A stretch of DNA of 32,172 nt, taken from assembly GCF_002368075.1 (NCBI RefSeq), contig NZ_AP018314.1, positions 3,473,750-3,505,921 of the forward strand, written 5' to 3'. The translations under genes and the position numbers were made by a program. This DNA comes from Sphaerospermopsis kisseleviana NIES-73 (GTDB taxonomy: Bacteria > Cyanobacteriota > Cyanobacteriia > Cyanobacteriales > Nostocaceae). Positions 1 through 8,073 of the stretch are shown in pieces. How positions within the stretch are numbered: position 1 is the stretch's first letter; each line of letters begins with the position of its first letter. The notes under the pieces are model-generated. The model was given only the letters and a program-made list of their open reading frames with translations. It was not told the origin of the DNA and made no database searches.

Positions 1-38
1 GACTGGTGACTGGGTAATCAGTTTGATGTTTCCTAATC

Positions 39-73
39 AACTATCAACTATCAACTATCAACTATCAACTATC
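39..73. repeat. Heptamer short tandem repeat (AACTATC x5)
   Basis: Five perfect copies of AACTATC end in the stop codon of the neighbouring aat gene (TGA on the minus strand at 72-74). Such 7-bp repeats are typical of heterocystous cyanobacteria. Confidence 0.9.
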
Positions 74-647
74 ATTCTAATGAACAAGATGTTTGCAAAG
101 CTTGTCTCAGCAACGTCTCATATTCTTTAGTACCGACGTTATAAGCACCAAATCGGGCTAAATGGGGATTCATCATTTGTGCGTCAAACAATAAAAATTT
201 CCTTTCTCGCAACCTTTCTACTAGCTTCACCATCGCTACTTTAGAACCTTCAGGAATTTTATAAAACATAGATTCACCAATAAAAGCACCTCCAATCACA
301 ATCCCTAAAATTCCCCCTGCAAGTTGATCACCGTGCCAGGTTTCAAAACTATAAGCATAACCAGTTTGGTAAAGTAACCAGTAGATTTTTTTTAATTCTT
401 GAGAAATCCAAGTTGTTTCTCGGTTAGCGCATCCATTAACCACACCCATAAAGTCACGGTTAACTGCTACTGTAAACTTTTCTTGGTTGAGAACTCGTTG
501 TAATGACTTGGGATAGTGGAATCTTTCATCTAAGGGAATCAAAGTATGTTCTCTACTTCCATACCATCCCAAGTGATCATGCTCATCAGCCATGAGAAAA
601 TATCCTTGAGCATAACCTCGAATAATAGCAGCAACATCATATTCCAT
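72..647 (-). CDS. aat: Leucyl/phenylalanyl-tRNA--protein transferase
   Basis: This 191-residue cytoplasmic enzyme adds Leu or Phe from aminoacyl-tRNA to proteins with N-terminal Arg or Lys, marking them for ClpS/ClpAP-type degradation (N-end rule). The family signature is clear: an N-terminal YAQGYF and GWYGSR stretch, the central TWISQEL and [16 protein letters not shown] block, then [10 protein letters not shown] and [16 protein letters not shown] near the C-terminus. The length is close to the short cyanobacterial form and slightly below that of E. coli Aat. The ATG at 645-647 directly precedes the conserved N-terminal block. It is followed downstream by a heptamer repeat that touches its stop codon. 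No operon partner is visible. Confidence 0.95.
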   Translation of the reverse strand: MEYDVAAIIRGYAQGYFLMADEHDHLGWYGSREHTLIPLDERFHYPKSLQRVLNQEKFTVAVNRDFMGVVNGCANRETTWISQELKKIYWLLYQTGYAYSFETWHGDQLAGGILGIVIGGAFIGESMFYKIPEGSKVAMVKLVERLRERKFLLFDAQMMNPHLARFGAYNVGTKEYETLLRQALQTSCSLE

Positions 648-802
648 AGTTTATGAACATCATAACAAAACCCCCAAAGGAACGCATTTAGCTGTGATTG
701 GACTGCTGCTGCGTTTTTCTCTCTCATCCCAGCTTGAACCATGATTTTGAGATATGGAAAGATTAAAAGCTTGTGTTAAAAGCTTGTTTAACAAGACTTT
801 TA

Positions 803-848
803 CAATCCAAAATCTAAAATCCAAAATCCAAAATCTAAAATCCAAAAT
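803..848. repeat. Short tandem repeats (ATCCAAAATCTAAA-type)
   Basis: Alternating AATCTAAA and AATCCAAA units fill the stretch before the small gene at 896. The pattern is of the slipped-strand intergenic repeat type. Confidence 0.8.
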
Positions 849-895
849 GGTATGAGATTACCTTGGTACACAAAATCTATTTAAGATATACAAAC

Positions 896-1225
896 ATGAC
901 TCAGCCAATTCCACCTATTACCCTACCACCTACGGAAAATCCTCAACAAGAAGGCGAATGGTTGCAAAAGCGACTGTTGTTATGGCTAGATACAGAATTT
1001 CTTCCCGAACTGGTTAATCAAAAAATTGCCCAACGTGCAGCGCAGATTTTTGTCAGGCAACGCATGGAAGGAGAAGATGATTTAGGATCTCTGGTAATTG
1101 CTATTGTTACAGAGATGCAGTCTTTTGATTTTTCTAAAAGCTTTTATGGAGAGTTTGCGATCGCCAACGCCGTTAGCGATCTACTCTTAGACAGTCTGGG
1201 AATTGATCGTTGTTGTGGACAATGA
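896..1225 (+). CDS. Conserved cyanobacterial protein of unknown function
   Basis: A 109-residue acidic soluble protein with no signal peptide or membrane segment. After a Pro-rich N-terminus (TQPIPPITLPPTENP) it is mostly helical, with a LLLWLDTEFLPELVNQKIAQ segment and a C-terminal helix ending in Cys-Cys. I do not recognise a named domain, although the composition looks like that of a conserved cyanobacterial protein. I prefer the ATG at 896. An in-frame TTG at 863 would add eleven residues, but it lies next to repetitive DNA and has no ribosome binding site. The frame contains a HIP1 site (about 1158), so it has probably been in the genome a long time. Confidence 0.7.
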   Translation: MTQPIPPITLPPTENPQQEGEWLQKRLLLWLDTEFLPELVNQKIAQRAAQIFVRQRMEGEDDLGSLVIAIVTEMQSFDFSKSFYGEFAIANAVSDLLLDSLGIDRCCGQ

Positions 1226-1233
1226 CAGGTGAT

Positions 1234-1330
1234 TGGGGACTGGGGACTGGGGACTGGGGACTGGGGACTGGGTTATAATTTTTCCTGCTTCCCCTGCTTA
1301 CTGTCACCTATTCCCTATTCCCTATTCCCT
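1234..1330. repeat. Two heptamer tandem arrays (TGGGGAC x5; ATTCCCT x3)
   Basis: TGGGGAC is repeated five times at 1234-1268 and ATTCCCT three times at 1310-1330. They fill the space between the convergent 896 gene and rpsN. No stem-loop terminator is evident here. Confidence 0.85.
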
Positions 1331-1340
1331 GGGTTAATGA

Positions 1341-1643
1341 CTACCAGCTAGACTTGACAACCCCAGGTAATAAACCTTGGTGCGCCCATTCCCGCAGAAC
1401 GTTCCGAGATAGTCCAAAATCACGGTAAACTCCTCTGGGGCGACCTGTTAACCAGCAACGGTTTTGACGGCGGCTAGGTGCGCTGTTACGGGGTAGTTGT
1501 TGAATTTGGCGGTGAATTTCTAACTTATCTAGGGGAGATTCTGCTGATCTGAACTCTTCTAGCAGGGCTTCCCGTTTTGCAGCGTATTTTTCCACCATTT
1601 TAGCGCGTTTCTTCTCGCGCTCAATCATGCTCTTTTTAGCCAT
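1341..1643 (-). CDS. rpsN: 30S ribosomal protein S14
   Basis: The 100-residue protein is the long, zinc-free S14: it lacks the CxxC pairs of the short form. It binds 16S rRNA in the head of the small subunit. The family pattern is complete, with a basic N-terminus ([16 protein letters not shown]), the [20 protein letters not shown] core and the closing [11 protein letters not shown]. It stands alone here rather than in a ribosomal protein operon, as is usual in cyanobacteria. Confidence 0.98.
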   Translation of the reverse strand: MAKKSMIEREKKRAKMVEKYAAKREALLEEFRSAESPLDKLEIHRQIQQLPRNSAPSRRQNRCWLTGRPRGVYRDFGLSRNVLREWAHQGLLPGVVKSSW

Positions 1644-1784
1644 AAAATATCTAATCTATTAAAAGGCAGCGTTTTCTATTCTACACTCTCTGGGTCTGGA
1701 ACGTCTCTATCAAAGCAAAAAAATCCGTCGTTTGCTAATTATCATTTTTTTGGTGTTTTTCCGCAATAGAGGTAGTAAATCTTC

Positions 1785-1839
1785 TTGACACGGACAGAAA
1801 ACCCTGTTACGCTAATCTCGAGGAGGAAGAACTATCTTG
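1785..1839 (+). promoter_or_regulatory. Sigma70-type promoter with strong SD but no long gene
   Basis: TTGACA (1785-1790) is followed after 17 bases by TACGCT (1808-1813). An AGGAGG Shine-Dalgarno sequence sits at 1821-1826, ten bases before TTG-TGT-GCA-TAA (1837-1848). Only this three-codon frame and a later 23-codon frame (1876-1947) follow. It may drive a small RNA or leader, or be the head of a deleted gene. Confidence 0.5.
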
Positions 1840-1929
1840 TGTGCATAAACAGGTTGTGTCAAGTTTTGTCAAATCATGAAATTAACAATAACTTCATCTT
1901 CAACTTTATTTTCTGAGCTTGTGCGATCG

Positions 1930-2248
1930 CTATTCTCCTGCAATTGATAAAATTTCTACACACAACTGTTTACGAATCCAGAAGCCATTAGCAGTCAAAT
2001 CATCTAATATCGGTTTTACTAGCGGAATAATCCCTTTTTGTTTAGCAGCTAGTACAATACCTAATAGTCCAGTAATCTGCAATCGGGACTTGATAGCCTC
2101 ATTTCTGCATTTTCGCTCATCAATAATTAGTCTATCAGCATTTAACTCTACAGTAAGAGCGATCGCTTCGGCTTCTCCAGGATCTAAAATTTTTTGTAGA
2201 GTGTCAACTAAATCAACGTTGGTAACAGGTATTACTAACAATAATCAT
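1930..2248 (-). pseudogene. DUF3368/PIN-like toxin gene broken by an internal out-of-frame deletion
   Basis: The 3' part encodes the conserved second half of a DUF3368 (PIN-like, VapC-type RNase) protein: DPGEAEAIAL, then LIIDER, then TGLLGIVLAAKQKG and the VKPILDDL tail. The expected first ~55 residues with the first catalytic Asp are missing. The original start survives: ATG at 2246-2248 overlaps the TGA of the upstream antitoxin gene (ATGA) and reads MIIVSNT, the usual opening of this family, then runs into a stop after eleven codons. The homologous frame resumes directly behind it, shifted, as PVTNVDLVDTLQ. This reads as one internal deletion of roughly 50-60 codons that also changed frame. 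A TTG at 2239-2241 could in principle start a 103-residue fragment, but it would lack the N-terminal acidic residues and should be inactive. Confidence 0.8.
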
Positions 2249-2490
2249 AGCCAATTGTTAGCTTCCAAACTCTTGACATCCTCTCTCAGTTCAGCAATAT
2301 CATAATGAAGAGGAATTTTGCGACTAGCAAGCAATCGCTGAAACTCAAGTTGATTCATACCGACAAAATTACTCGCTTGTCCTAAAGTAAACCGTTCTTG
2401 TGTAAACAACAAGATAGCTATTTCCTGAATTAATTCCTTGTCAGACATTGGAATTGTCTGCAAAACCTCATCTGTAATCACTACACTCAT
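2245..2490 (-). CDS. UPF0175 family antitoxin-like protein
   Basis: An 81-residue protein with the UPF0175 pattern: MSDKELIQEIAILLFTQERFTLGQASNFVGMNQLEFQRLLASRKIP followed by YDIAELREDV. The central part is a helix-turn-helix-like segment. In other genomes UPF0175 genes usually lie directly upstream of a DUF3368/PIN toxin gene, and here the stop overlaps the start of the broken toxin by ATGA. A good SD (GAGG) lies about seven bases before the ATG at 2490. It follows the nuclease gene by 85 bases on the same strand and could be its last co-transcribed member. With the toxin destroyed it is a solitary antitoxin. Confidence 0.8.
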   Translation of the reverse strand: MSVVITDEVLQTIPMSDKELIQEIAILLFTQERFTLGQASNFVGMNQLEFQRLLASRKIPLHYDIAELREDVKSLEANNWL

Positions 2491-2575
2491 CTTTTTACCT
2501 CATCAACTTCTTGAAGTTATCCTCAAATTTCTATTACACAGCAGCAATATATATATTTCTAAGTTTAGCCTACTT

Positions 2576-4042
2576 TTAATTTATTGATAAGTCGCGTAAG
2601 TAATAAAAGCGATCTTTTGTCCAATCATCTTCTTTAATTCTTCCTAAGTAACCTGTTAATGGTGATGATAGTTCTATTAATATTTCTTGTACTATTTCAT
2701 TTGTTAAGTTTGATTTATAAATGGCGTTATAGTATGTACGAATTTCTATCACTGTGACATTATTTTGGTTGTTTAATTGAGTCATTTCTTTGACTACTTG
2801 AATAATATGCGATCGCAATTTTATTTCTTGTTCTACTTTTTCTATATATTCTTTAATTTTATCATCCACTAAACCATAATTACCTTGTTGCAAACATTGT
2901 TTTAACTCAATTAAATTAACTGAGTTTTTATACTTAGTTTGCAGTTCTACCAACTTCTCTAAAGTTTCTGGACTAATCATATAAATTCCATTATTCAGCA
3001 TAGTTAATTCAGCAGGTTTTGTTAATTCACCAGCAGCTACAATTAATTTAAGGCAATTATTATACTTTTCTTGAAGATGATTATTACCTAACTGTATTAA
3101 TTGTCCTGGTGTTTTGCTAGGTATTTTTTCGGTTTTAGTAGCTTTACATTCTCCTACAACTTGATAAGGATACTCACAATAAAAGTCTACACCACCAGCG
3201 CCGCCTAGTTTATCAGGATCTAGGTTGGCTTTAGGGTTAATATTGGAACACGAAAAACCTAATTTAATTAAACTTTTTCTCACCAATTTTTCAAATTCGT
3301 TACCATCACTAGAATTACCAACTTTAGCAATATTTTTGATCCAAGCTAAATCAGAATCTAGTGTATTTATAGTTGCTTCATTACTCCAACCTAAAAATAC
3401 TTTGATTTCATTTTCTAACTGTTGTGTTGCTGGGTTATTTTTAGCAATTGGTAATAATAAACTTTGTAATTCTTCCAGTGCAGGATGTAGTGGAGTTTGG
3501 CGGTTTTCTAGTTGTTGTTTCCGTTGGTTAAATACATGATCACTTAATACGGGTTTAGCTTCAGATACAGAAATGTTATTAGGTAAAGGTGCAAATTTTC
3601 CTAGTTTTTCTTGAATATTAGGAATAGCTGGAATTTCATAAGGTTTATCTAGATGATAAACTCGTAAATAGGCAAGGAAAAAATGCGGACGATTTTGTAA
3701 TATTTCCTCAAATCTTTCTGGTTTCCAGATGGTCAATTGAGATAAAATATCTAGTTGTTTAGATATATCTGTCATTTCCAAAAATTCACATCTAGCCCAA
3801 GATATAATTGCAACTTCCCCAGAATAAACGTTATTGTTAACAGTTTGAGTAGTAGCTAAAAAACTTGAACTGTAATATTTATCTATTGCTATTGTAGAAA
3901 TATCAACAGGATAAAGGGCGAATGTTTGCCCCAAATTTAACAATTTTTGAGGTAAAGCAGTAATAATTCGCCCTTGTATTAAAGCTTCAACATCAGGAGC
4001 AGGTAAACACAAGGCGTTATAAATTGAAACTGATTTATTCAT
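2576..4042 (-). CDS. PD-(D/E)XK nuclease-domain protein, third gene of a putative defence operon
   Basis: This 488-residue soluble protein has three parts. Residues 1-150 form an N-terminal domain (ALCLPAPDVEALIQGR and ISWARCEFLEM) that resembles a cyanobacterial family I associate, unsurely, with DUF1802. Residues ~245-345 look like a restriction-type nuclease: NEFEKLVRKSLIKLGF (Glu249), then GGAGGVDFYC (Asp286) and VVGECKA (Glu298, Lys300), which is the E...D...ExK layout of PD-(D/E)XK enzymes. Residues ~365-488 form a helical C-terminal region. The start lies six bases after the ATPase stop, so the two are probably translationally coupled. The ATPase partner suggests a nucleic-acid-cleaving effector loaded or gated by ATP hydrolysis. 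The specificity is unknown. A HIP1 site lies inside the gene. Confidence 0.75.
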   Translation of the reverse strand: MNKSVSIYNALCLPAPDVEALIQGRIITALPQKLLNLGQTFALYPVDISTIAIDKYYSSSFLATTQTVNNNVYSGEVAIISWARCEFLEMTDISKQLDILSQLTIWKPERFEEILQNRPHFFLAYLRVYHLDKPYEIPAIPNIQEKLGKFAPLPNNISVSEAKPVLSDHVFNQRKQQLENRQTPLHPALEELQSLLLPIAKNNPATQQLENEIKVFLGWSNEATINTLDSDLAWIKNIAKVGNSSDGNEFEKLVRKSLIKLGFSCSNINPKANLDPDKLGGAGGVDFYCEYPYQVVGECKATKTEKIPSKTPGQLIQLGNNHLQEKYNNCLKLIVAAGELTKPAELTMLNNGIYMISPETLEKLVELQTKYKNSVNLIELKQCLQQGNYGLVDDKIKEYIEKVEQEIKLRSHIIQVVKEMTQLNNQNNVTVIEIRTYYNAIYKSNLTNEIVQEILIELSSPLTGYLGRIKEDDWTKDRFYYLRDLSIN

Positions 4043-4048
4043 AATTCA

Positions 4049-5989
4049 TTAACCAAATAAATCACTTAAATCATCGCTATCTTCTGTTTCATCTATAGTT
4101 GAAGAAGTGAGAAATTCATCTATAATATCTTCATCATCAATATCAGGCATATTACCAGATGGATCACTTAAAATTTCTCTCAATAACAAATTATCAAATG
4201 TGATATTATTTTTAGAGATAATATCAAAAATCTGTTCTTCTGTTAAGTGATAATTTTGTCGCTTTTGATAAATGGCTAATATTGCTATTAGTGGACGAAT
4301 TTGATCTTCAATTAAATCTACATTTTCACCTCCTTTTTGTAAGATTAATTCATCAAGTAGCTTATATGCTTCCGATTTTTTCTTCATTTGTTCTATTTTT
4401 GATTTAGAACGCACTAAACAACCACGAGTTAAATCAAAAGTTTCATAATCAGTTAACCGTTTGAGTCCGGCATTTAATGTAAATTGGGAATCTTGAATAA
4501 CTGCTACACCAATTTTTACTTCTTTTCCATTTTCATTACCAATAAGTTTAAAGTTGATAAAGTTTCTATTCTGTGCTTTAGGCTTGATATCATTGGTAAT
4601 ATCTTCAATCATTACTCCTTCTAAGGTTTGTCCTTTTAAAGTATTAAAGCCAAAATAAAGAGATTCAGCAATAAGAGAACCATCCTCTATATATTCTTCA
4701 AATTTGACTTCGCTTTCTCTTGTAAATGCTAGTTCAAATCTTTCAAGCGGATCTGAAGGAAGTTTCTCTTGCTCAACCTTAAAATTATCTGCACACCATC
4801 GTAAAGCTTCCCTAACACTTGGTTTATTTTTACCGTATTCTCTAAGTTGACCTTCTTCAAATGGATAAAGTGGATGGGGAGGAATTAAATTTTTTGAACT
4901 ATAATATTCTCCTAACCATACTGTTGCTAATTGCACCATAGAATCAGCATTAATAGTATCTAAATTGAGGGGTTTACCTTGTGTAAATTTGGTAATCCTG
5001 TCTGGTGTACCACCAGGTATTGTCTTGATCTTGTTAGTCCATATTTCCGGCATCATCACAGTGAGAATAACAATACCTTGGCTAAATTCATAGTTCTCTA
5101 AAGTATCATGGAGAATTTTAACCAAATTAGCAATTACACATTCTGTTGGTAAACCATCCTCAGTAGAATTATTGTAAACATCTATTTCATCAAAACAAAT
5201 AACAACTGTATTATAAAAACTGACTAGATTTAAAATTTGCTGAATATTCTTGAGTGCTTCCGCTTCTCTATCTTGATTAGTTTTAGAAAGATTAGGTAAC
5301 CCCAACTCATCAGCGTTTAATTGAGCTAATTCTTCACCAGATAGCCATTTAATAGCAAAAGGGGATTGCGTTTCTGAAAGTGTCCACAAAATAGCTCTAA
5401 TAATGTAAGGATCTGCATCAGGTTTATTTTTAATCACCTGTTTTTGCAGAGCATTCATGAGATTTTTATTTTTAGTCAAACTGCTTTTATAAGCTTGGTC
5501 AAATTTTTTGACTAACTCTGCTGGAGGAGGGGCATTTTCTCTACCTTCATTAGCCATAGCTGCGGCTACTTCTTGCCACTGCATTACTTCCTGACTACCA
5601 GTTTTACTGAGACTATCTGCTAAAGTTTGTTGGAATTGGTACTTAACTAAATTTAAGTCTGTATAGTTACTACCACCTGAATAGACAAATAAAGCACCAC
5701 CTACTTTTTCTAGTTCATGACGAATACGACTAAGGAGGTGCGTTTTACCAACTCCCTTTTGTGCAGTGATCGCAATTGAAGTTACTTTATCTTGACTAGA
5801 TTTACTTTTCTTGACAACTTCGATGGCTTTAAAAACTTTATTAGAAGCATGACTATTTAAGGTAGGTACATCAGGAAATCCTTTTCCCCAAATATTCTGT
5901 TGTTGAGTAATACCAGCGTTAGTAAATGGATTATGGCTATTAATGGCAGCGTTAACTGCTTCTATAGGTGAAATAGGGGTATCTGTCAT
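4049..5989 (-). CDS. AAA+/ORC-like P-loop ATPase, second gene of a putative defence operon
   Basis: A 646-residue soluble ATPase. After an NPF-containing N-terminal lead (residues 20-22), Walker A is AQKGVGKT (76-83) and Walker B is TVVICFDEID (Asp267, Glu268). A GGTPDRITKF stretch (~326-335) may hold sensor or arginine-finger residues, and KPSVREALRWC suggests a winged-helix-like lid as in ORC/Cdc6-type ATPases. The C-terminal third (~420-620) is of unknown fold and ends in a very acidic tail (DIDDEDIIDEF, ETEDSDDLSDLFG) that may contact a partner. It lies 60 bases after the 227-residue gene and six before the nuclease gene. I infer that it moves or loads the nuclease on DNA. I cannot match it to a named defence ATPase such as BrxC. 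Confidence 0.75.
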   Translation of the reverse strand: MTDTPISPIEAVNAAINSHNPFTNAGITQQQNIWGKGFPDVPTLNSHASNKVFKAIEVVKKSKSSQDKVTSIAITAQKGVGKTHLLSRIRHELEKVGGALFVYSGGSNYTDLNLVKYQFQQTLADSLSKTGSQEVMQWQEVAAAMANEGRENAPPPAELVKKFDQAYKSSLTKNKNLMNALQKQVIKNKPDADPYIIRAILWTLSETQSPFAIKWLSGEELAQLNADELGLPNLSKTNQDREAEALKNIQQILNLVSFYNTVVICFDEIDVYNNSTEDGLPTECVIANLVKILHDTLENYEFSQGIVILTVMMPEIWTNKIKTIPGGTPDRITKFTQGKPLNLDTINADSMVQLATVWLGEYYSSKNLIPPHPLYPFEEGQLREYGKNKPSVREALRWCADNFKVEQEKLPSDPLERFELAFTRESEVKFEEYIEDGSLIAESLYFGFNTLKGQTLEGVMIEDITNDIKPKAQNRNFINFKLIGNENGKEVKIGVAVIQDSQFTLNAGLKRLTDYETFDLTRGCLVRSKSKIEQMKKKSEAYKLLDELILQKGGENVDLIEDQIRPLIAILAIYQKRQNYHLTEEQIFDIISKNNITFDNLLLREILSDPSGNMPDIDDEDIIDEFLTSSTIDETEDSDDLSDLFG

Positions 5990-6049
5990 GGTAATTTCTC
6001 TTGTGTAAGGAACGAAAAAGTTTAATGAACAAGTTTTGAAATAATGTTA

Positions 6050-6733
6050 TTAAATCAAACGTTTAGCATAAGAACGTAATTGTGTACCAGGTATAGAAAT
6101 TGAATCTTCCCGTTTATCAGAAGTAAAATCTGGTATTTCTCCTGTCATCAGCTGCAAAATATCATCAGCTTGCATTTCTACTAGCCATTTATTGAATTTT
6201 TCACGGCTAATTCGTTCACCTATTTCTCTTCTAATGCGATAAATAGGTACTAAATCATCTAAGTTGTAATCCTGGTTCAACTGATCATAAACATCTAAAG
6301 CTACAGTTTTAAACTCCTCATAAGAACCAATAACCCCACCCTTAACCCCATTACCTGACGCAACCGGCGCACCTACCGCAACATCAATATCACTGATCCA
6401 CCGCAATAGTGCATTAGCAGCCCAAGTACCAACAATAGTTCCCTCAAACTTAAACTCTTTACTACGCAAACCCGCACCCAACACCTCTAAACCCGTTGGT
6501 GACGTGAGAGTATAACTAATAGCAGATCCTTTTTTAGAGACAGCGATCGCTCCCTGTGCTTCTAAATCCTCTAAAATACCTTGATACTCGGTCATCTTCT
6601 GACCTTTAGACACTACCCGCTTGCTTAACTTACCCTTAGCAACCTTCTGCTGACTTGCTCCCAAATCCCACAACGCAAGCAGCAAGCGAGTTTTAGCGTA
6701 ACTTACCTGTAAATCCTTAGTCTTTGAACTCAT
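6050..6733 (-). CDS. Winged-helix-like protein, first gene of a putative defence operon
   Basis: A 227-residue soluble protein. Residues ~10-85 look like a winged helix: a helical TRLLLALWDLGASQQKV part, then KMTEYQGILEDLEAQGAI and the strand pair VSKKGSAISYTLTSPTGLEVL. A second similar module may follow in DLVPIYRIRREIGERISREKFNKWLVEMQADDILQLM (~160-195), a segment often seen in DNA-binding partners of restriction-type ATPases. A linker rich in Gly and Val (~115-140) separates them. It leads the operon and may act as a DNA- or partner-recognition subunit or as a repressor. No name is recognised. No clear SD precedes the ATG. Confidence 0.65.
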   Translation of the reverse strand: MSSKTKDLQVSYAKTRLLLALWDLGASQQKVAKGKLSKRVVSKGQKMTEYQGILEDLEAQGAIAVSKKGSAISYTLTSPTGLEVLGAGLRSKEFKFEGTIVGTWAANALLRWISDIDVAVGAPVASGNGVKGGVIGSYEEFKTVALDVYDQLNQDYNLDDLVPIYRIRREIGERISREKFNKWLVEMQADDILQLMTGEIPDFTSDKREDSISIPGTQLRSYAKRLI

Positions 6734-6763
6734 GGTGATGTGTGTTAAATAACTGCAAATATT

Positions 6764-6791
6764 ATAATAGTGATTGTAATTTTTATGTCAC
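6764..6791 (-). promoter_or_regulatory. Possible promoter of the three-gene operon
   Basis: On the minus strand GTGACA (plus 6786-6791) is followed after 16 bases by TATTAT (6764-6769). An overlapping TATAAT is at 6761-6766. Transcription would start about 25 bases before the ATG at 6733. Confidence 0.4.
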
Positions 6792-7149
6792 CACAATCAA
6801 AAAATTGTTTAATTTCTCGATATTTATTATAAATTGCTCAAAATTTCCACACAAAAAGCAACAGAGAATTTACGTAACTTATAAAAAAATAAAAATAAAA
6901 GTAGGTTGGGTTGACGCAAAGCACCCGAACATAATCACCAACAAAATAACGTATAATTAAAATAACGTATAATTAAAGGCTACAACATATAAAAACGAAA
7001 ATAAAATTTTAACTGATGGGAAAACTAAACTTTCTTAATGTGGTATTTTGCCATAAATGCAAGATAATGATGTAATTTTTACATAAAATAATTAAACTAG
7101 TGACAAAAATAACAGATGATGAAAATGACATTGTTTGTTACTGCTATTC

Positions 7150-7182
7150 CCCACTACAATATACCCAATGTAGTGGGTTTTA
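7150..7182 (+). terminator. Rho-independent terminator-like hairpin without an upstream gene
   Basis: CCCACTACA (7150-7158) and TGTAGTGGG (7169-7177) form a perfect 9-bp stem with a 10-base loop, followed by TTTTAT. No plus-strand gene precedes it, so it may end a small RNA or act as an attenuator before the gene at 7206. Confidence 0.5.
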
Positions 7183-7205
7183 TCTGATATTCAGGTTTTT
7201 GAACT

Positions 7206-7403
7206 ATGTCAGACTCCAAAGACGCGCAACCAATGTCATGTAAGAGTATTTGTAAAGACTGTGCTTTTTTTGTCCAGGAGGAATGCACTCACCCTGATGA
7301 ATTAGGGGTTAATTGTGCTACTGTCATTTTTTGTAATTCTTTTACTCCAGCAGTAGAAGTTGATAGTCCTTGTGTGACTTTTGGTAATGATGATGAATAT
7401 TAA
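7206..7403 (+). CDS. Small cysteine-rich protein, unknown
   Basis: The 65-residue acidic protein has seven cysteines: CKSICKDCAFF gives a CxxxCxxC cluster, followed by EECTHP, NCATVIFC and SPC. The spacing suggests a bound metal (zinc or Fe-S), but no named family is recognised. It has no signal peptide. It begins 24 bases after a terminator-like hairpin and is followed by a double-hairpin repeat. Only a weak SD is visible, but Cys conservation in such a short frame is unlikely by chance. Confidence 0.6.
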   Translation: MSDSKDAQPMSCKSICKDCAFFVQEECTHPDELGVNCATVIFCNSFTPAVEVDSPCVTFGNDDEY

Positions 7404-7411
7404 TGAAAAAC

Positions 7412-7462
7412 GGAAGGTAGAAACTTCCTGATAGCATTTCCAGTCAGGAGAATGGGAACGAG
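7412..7462. repeat. Double-hairpin intergenic repeat, copy 1
   Basis: GGAAGGTAGAAACTTCC (7412-7428) is followed by a decayed second stem (TTTCCAGTC...GGGAACGAG). It is homologous, in the same orientation, to the better preserved copy at 8636-8686. Confidence 0.8.
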
Positions 7463-7541
7463 GAAAAGTAGGAATTATTATATAATTACTTAAAGAAGCT
7501 ACCAAAAAATCTCACAATTTCTTTGCGGAGGTTTCCAGCAG

Positions 7542-8003
7542 ATGAAAGCAATTCAACCTACAAACCTTGCTAGTTCAAATCTTTATAATGAAGATTTTTA
7601 TTTATGGATAGAAACTACAGCTAAACAATTAAAAAATGGTAACTTTGCAGAAATTGATTTAGAGAATTTAATTGAAGAGATCGAAAGCATGGGAAGAAGT
7701 GAAAAAAGAGCATTAAAAAGTAACTTATTAATTTTATTAATGCACCTTCTCAAATATAAATATCAACCAGATAAACGCAGTAATAGTTGGTTATCTACTA
7801 TTTTTGAACATAGACGCAGATTGAAAGAAGAATTAACTGAAAGTCCCAGTTTAAAAAAATATTTTTCTGAAGTATTTAGCGAATGTTATCAAGATGCGAG
7901 AAAACTAGCATCCTTAGAAACAGGTTTATCAGTTGATACTTTTCCTGTAGACTGTCCTTTTACTACAGATGAAATTTTAAATCAAGATTATTTACCAGAA
8001 TAA
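7542..8003 (+). CDS. DUF29 family protein
   Basis: A 153-residue soluble, helical protein matching DUF29, a family greatly expanded in cyanobacteria and of unknown function. Diagnostic parts are DFYLWIETTAKQLKNGNF, the IDLENLIEEIESMGRSEKRAL segment, LLMHLLKYKYQPDKRSNSW and the closing CPFTTDEILNQDYLPE. The length is typical and the gene appears intact. A GGAGG SD (7527-7531) precedes the ATG. It lies between two direct copies of a double-hairpin repeat together with the unknown gene at 8074. Confidence 0.93.
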   Translation: MKAIQPTNLASSNLYNEDFYLWIETTAKQLKNGNFAEIDLENLIEEIESMGRSEKRALKSNLLILLMHLLKYKYQPDKRSNSWLSTIFEHRRRLKEELTESPSLKKYFSEVFSECYQDARKLASLETGLSVDTFPVDCPFTTDEILNQDYLPE

Positions 8004-8073
8004 ACTTGATGCAAGTAATCAGCTATCAGTAATCAGCTATCAGCTTTCATCTATAGATAGAAAAAACAAAAAT

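Larger units (their letters stand above)
6734..7205. other. Intergenic region upstream of the putative defence operon
   Basis: This very AT-rich 472 bp holds the operon promoter, a degraded GTAGGTTGGGTTGACG...GCACCC repeat (6901-6928, a common cyanobacterial intergenic motif), a perfect 16-bp tandem duplication (6945-6960 and 6961-6976) and the stem-loop at 7150-7177. The open frame at 6742-6960 has no coding character. Confidence 0.6.

Noticed and set aside
1919-2305. 128-residue plus-strand frame
   Set aside because: Antisense shadow of the DUF3368 and UPF0175 genes, whose minus-strand products are recognisable.
6742-6960. 72-residue plus-strand frame
   Set aside because: It overlaps the promoter of the putative defence operon and a repeat, has AT-rich low-complexity composition and no SD.
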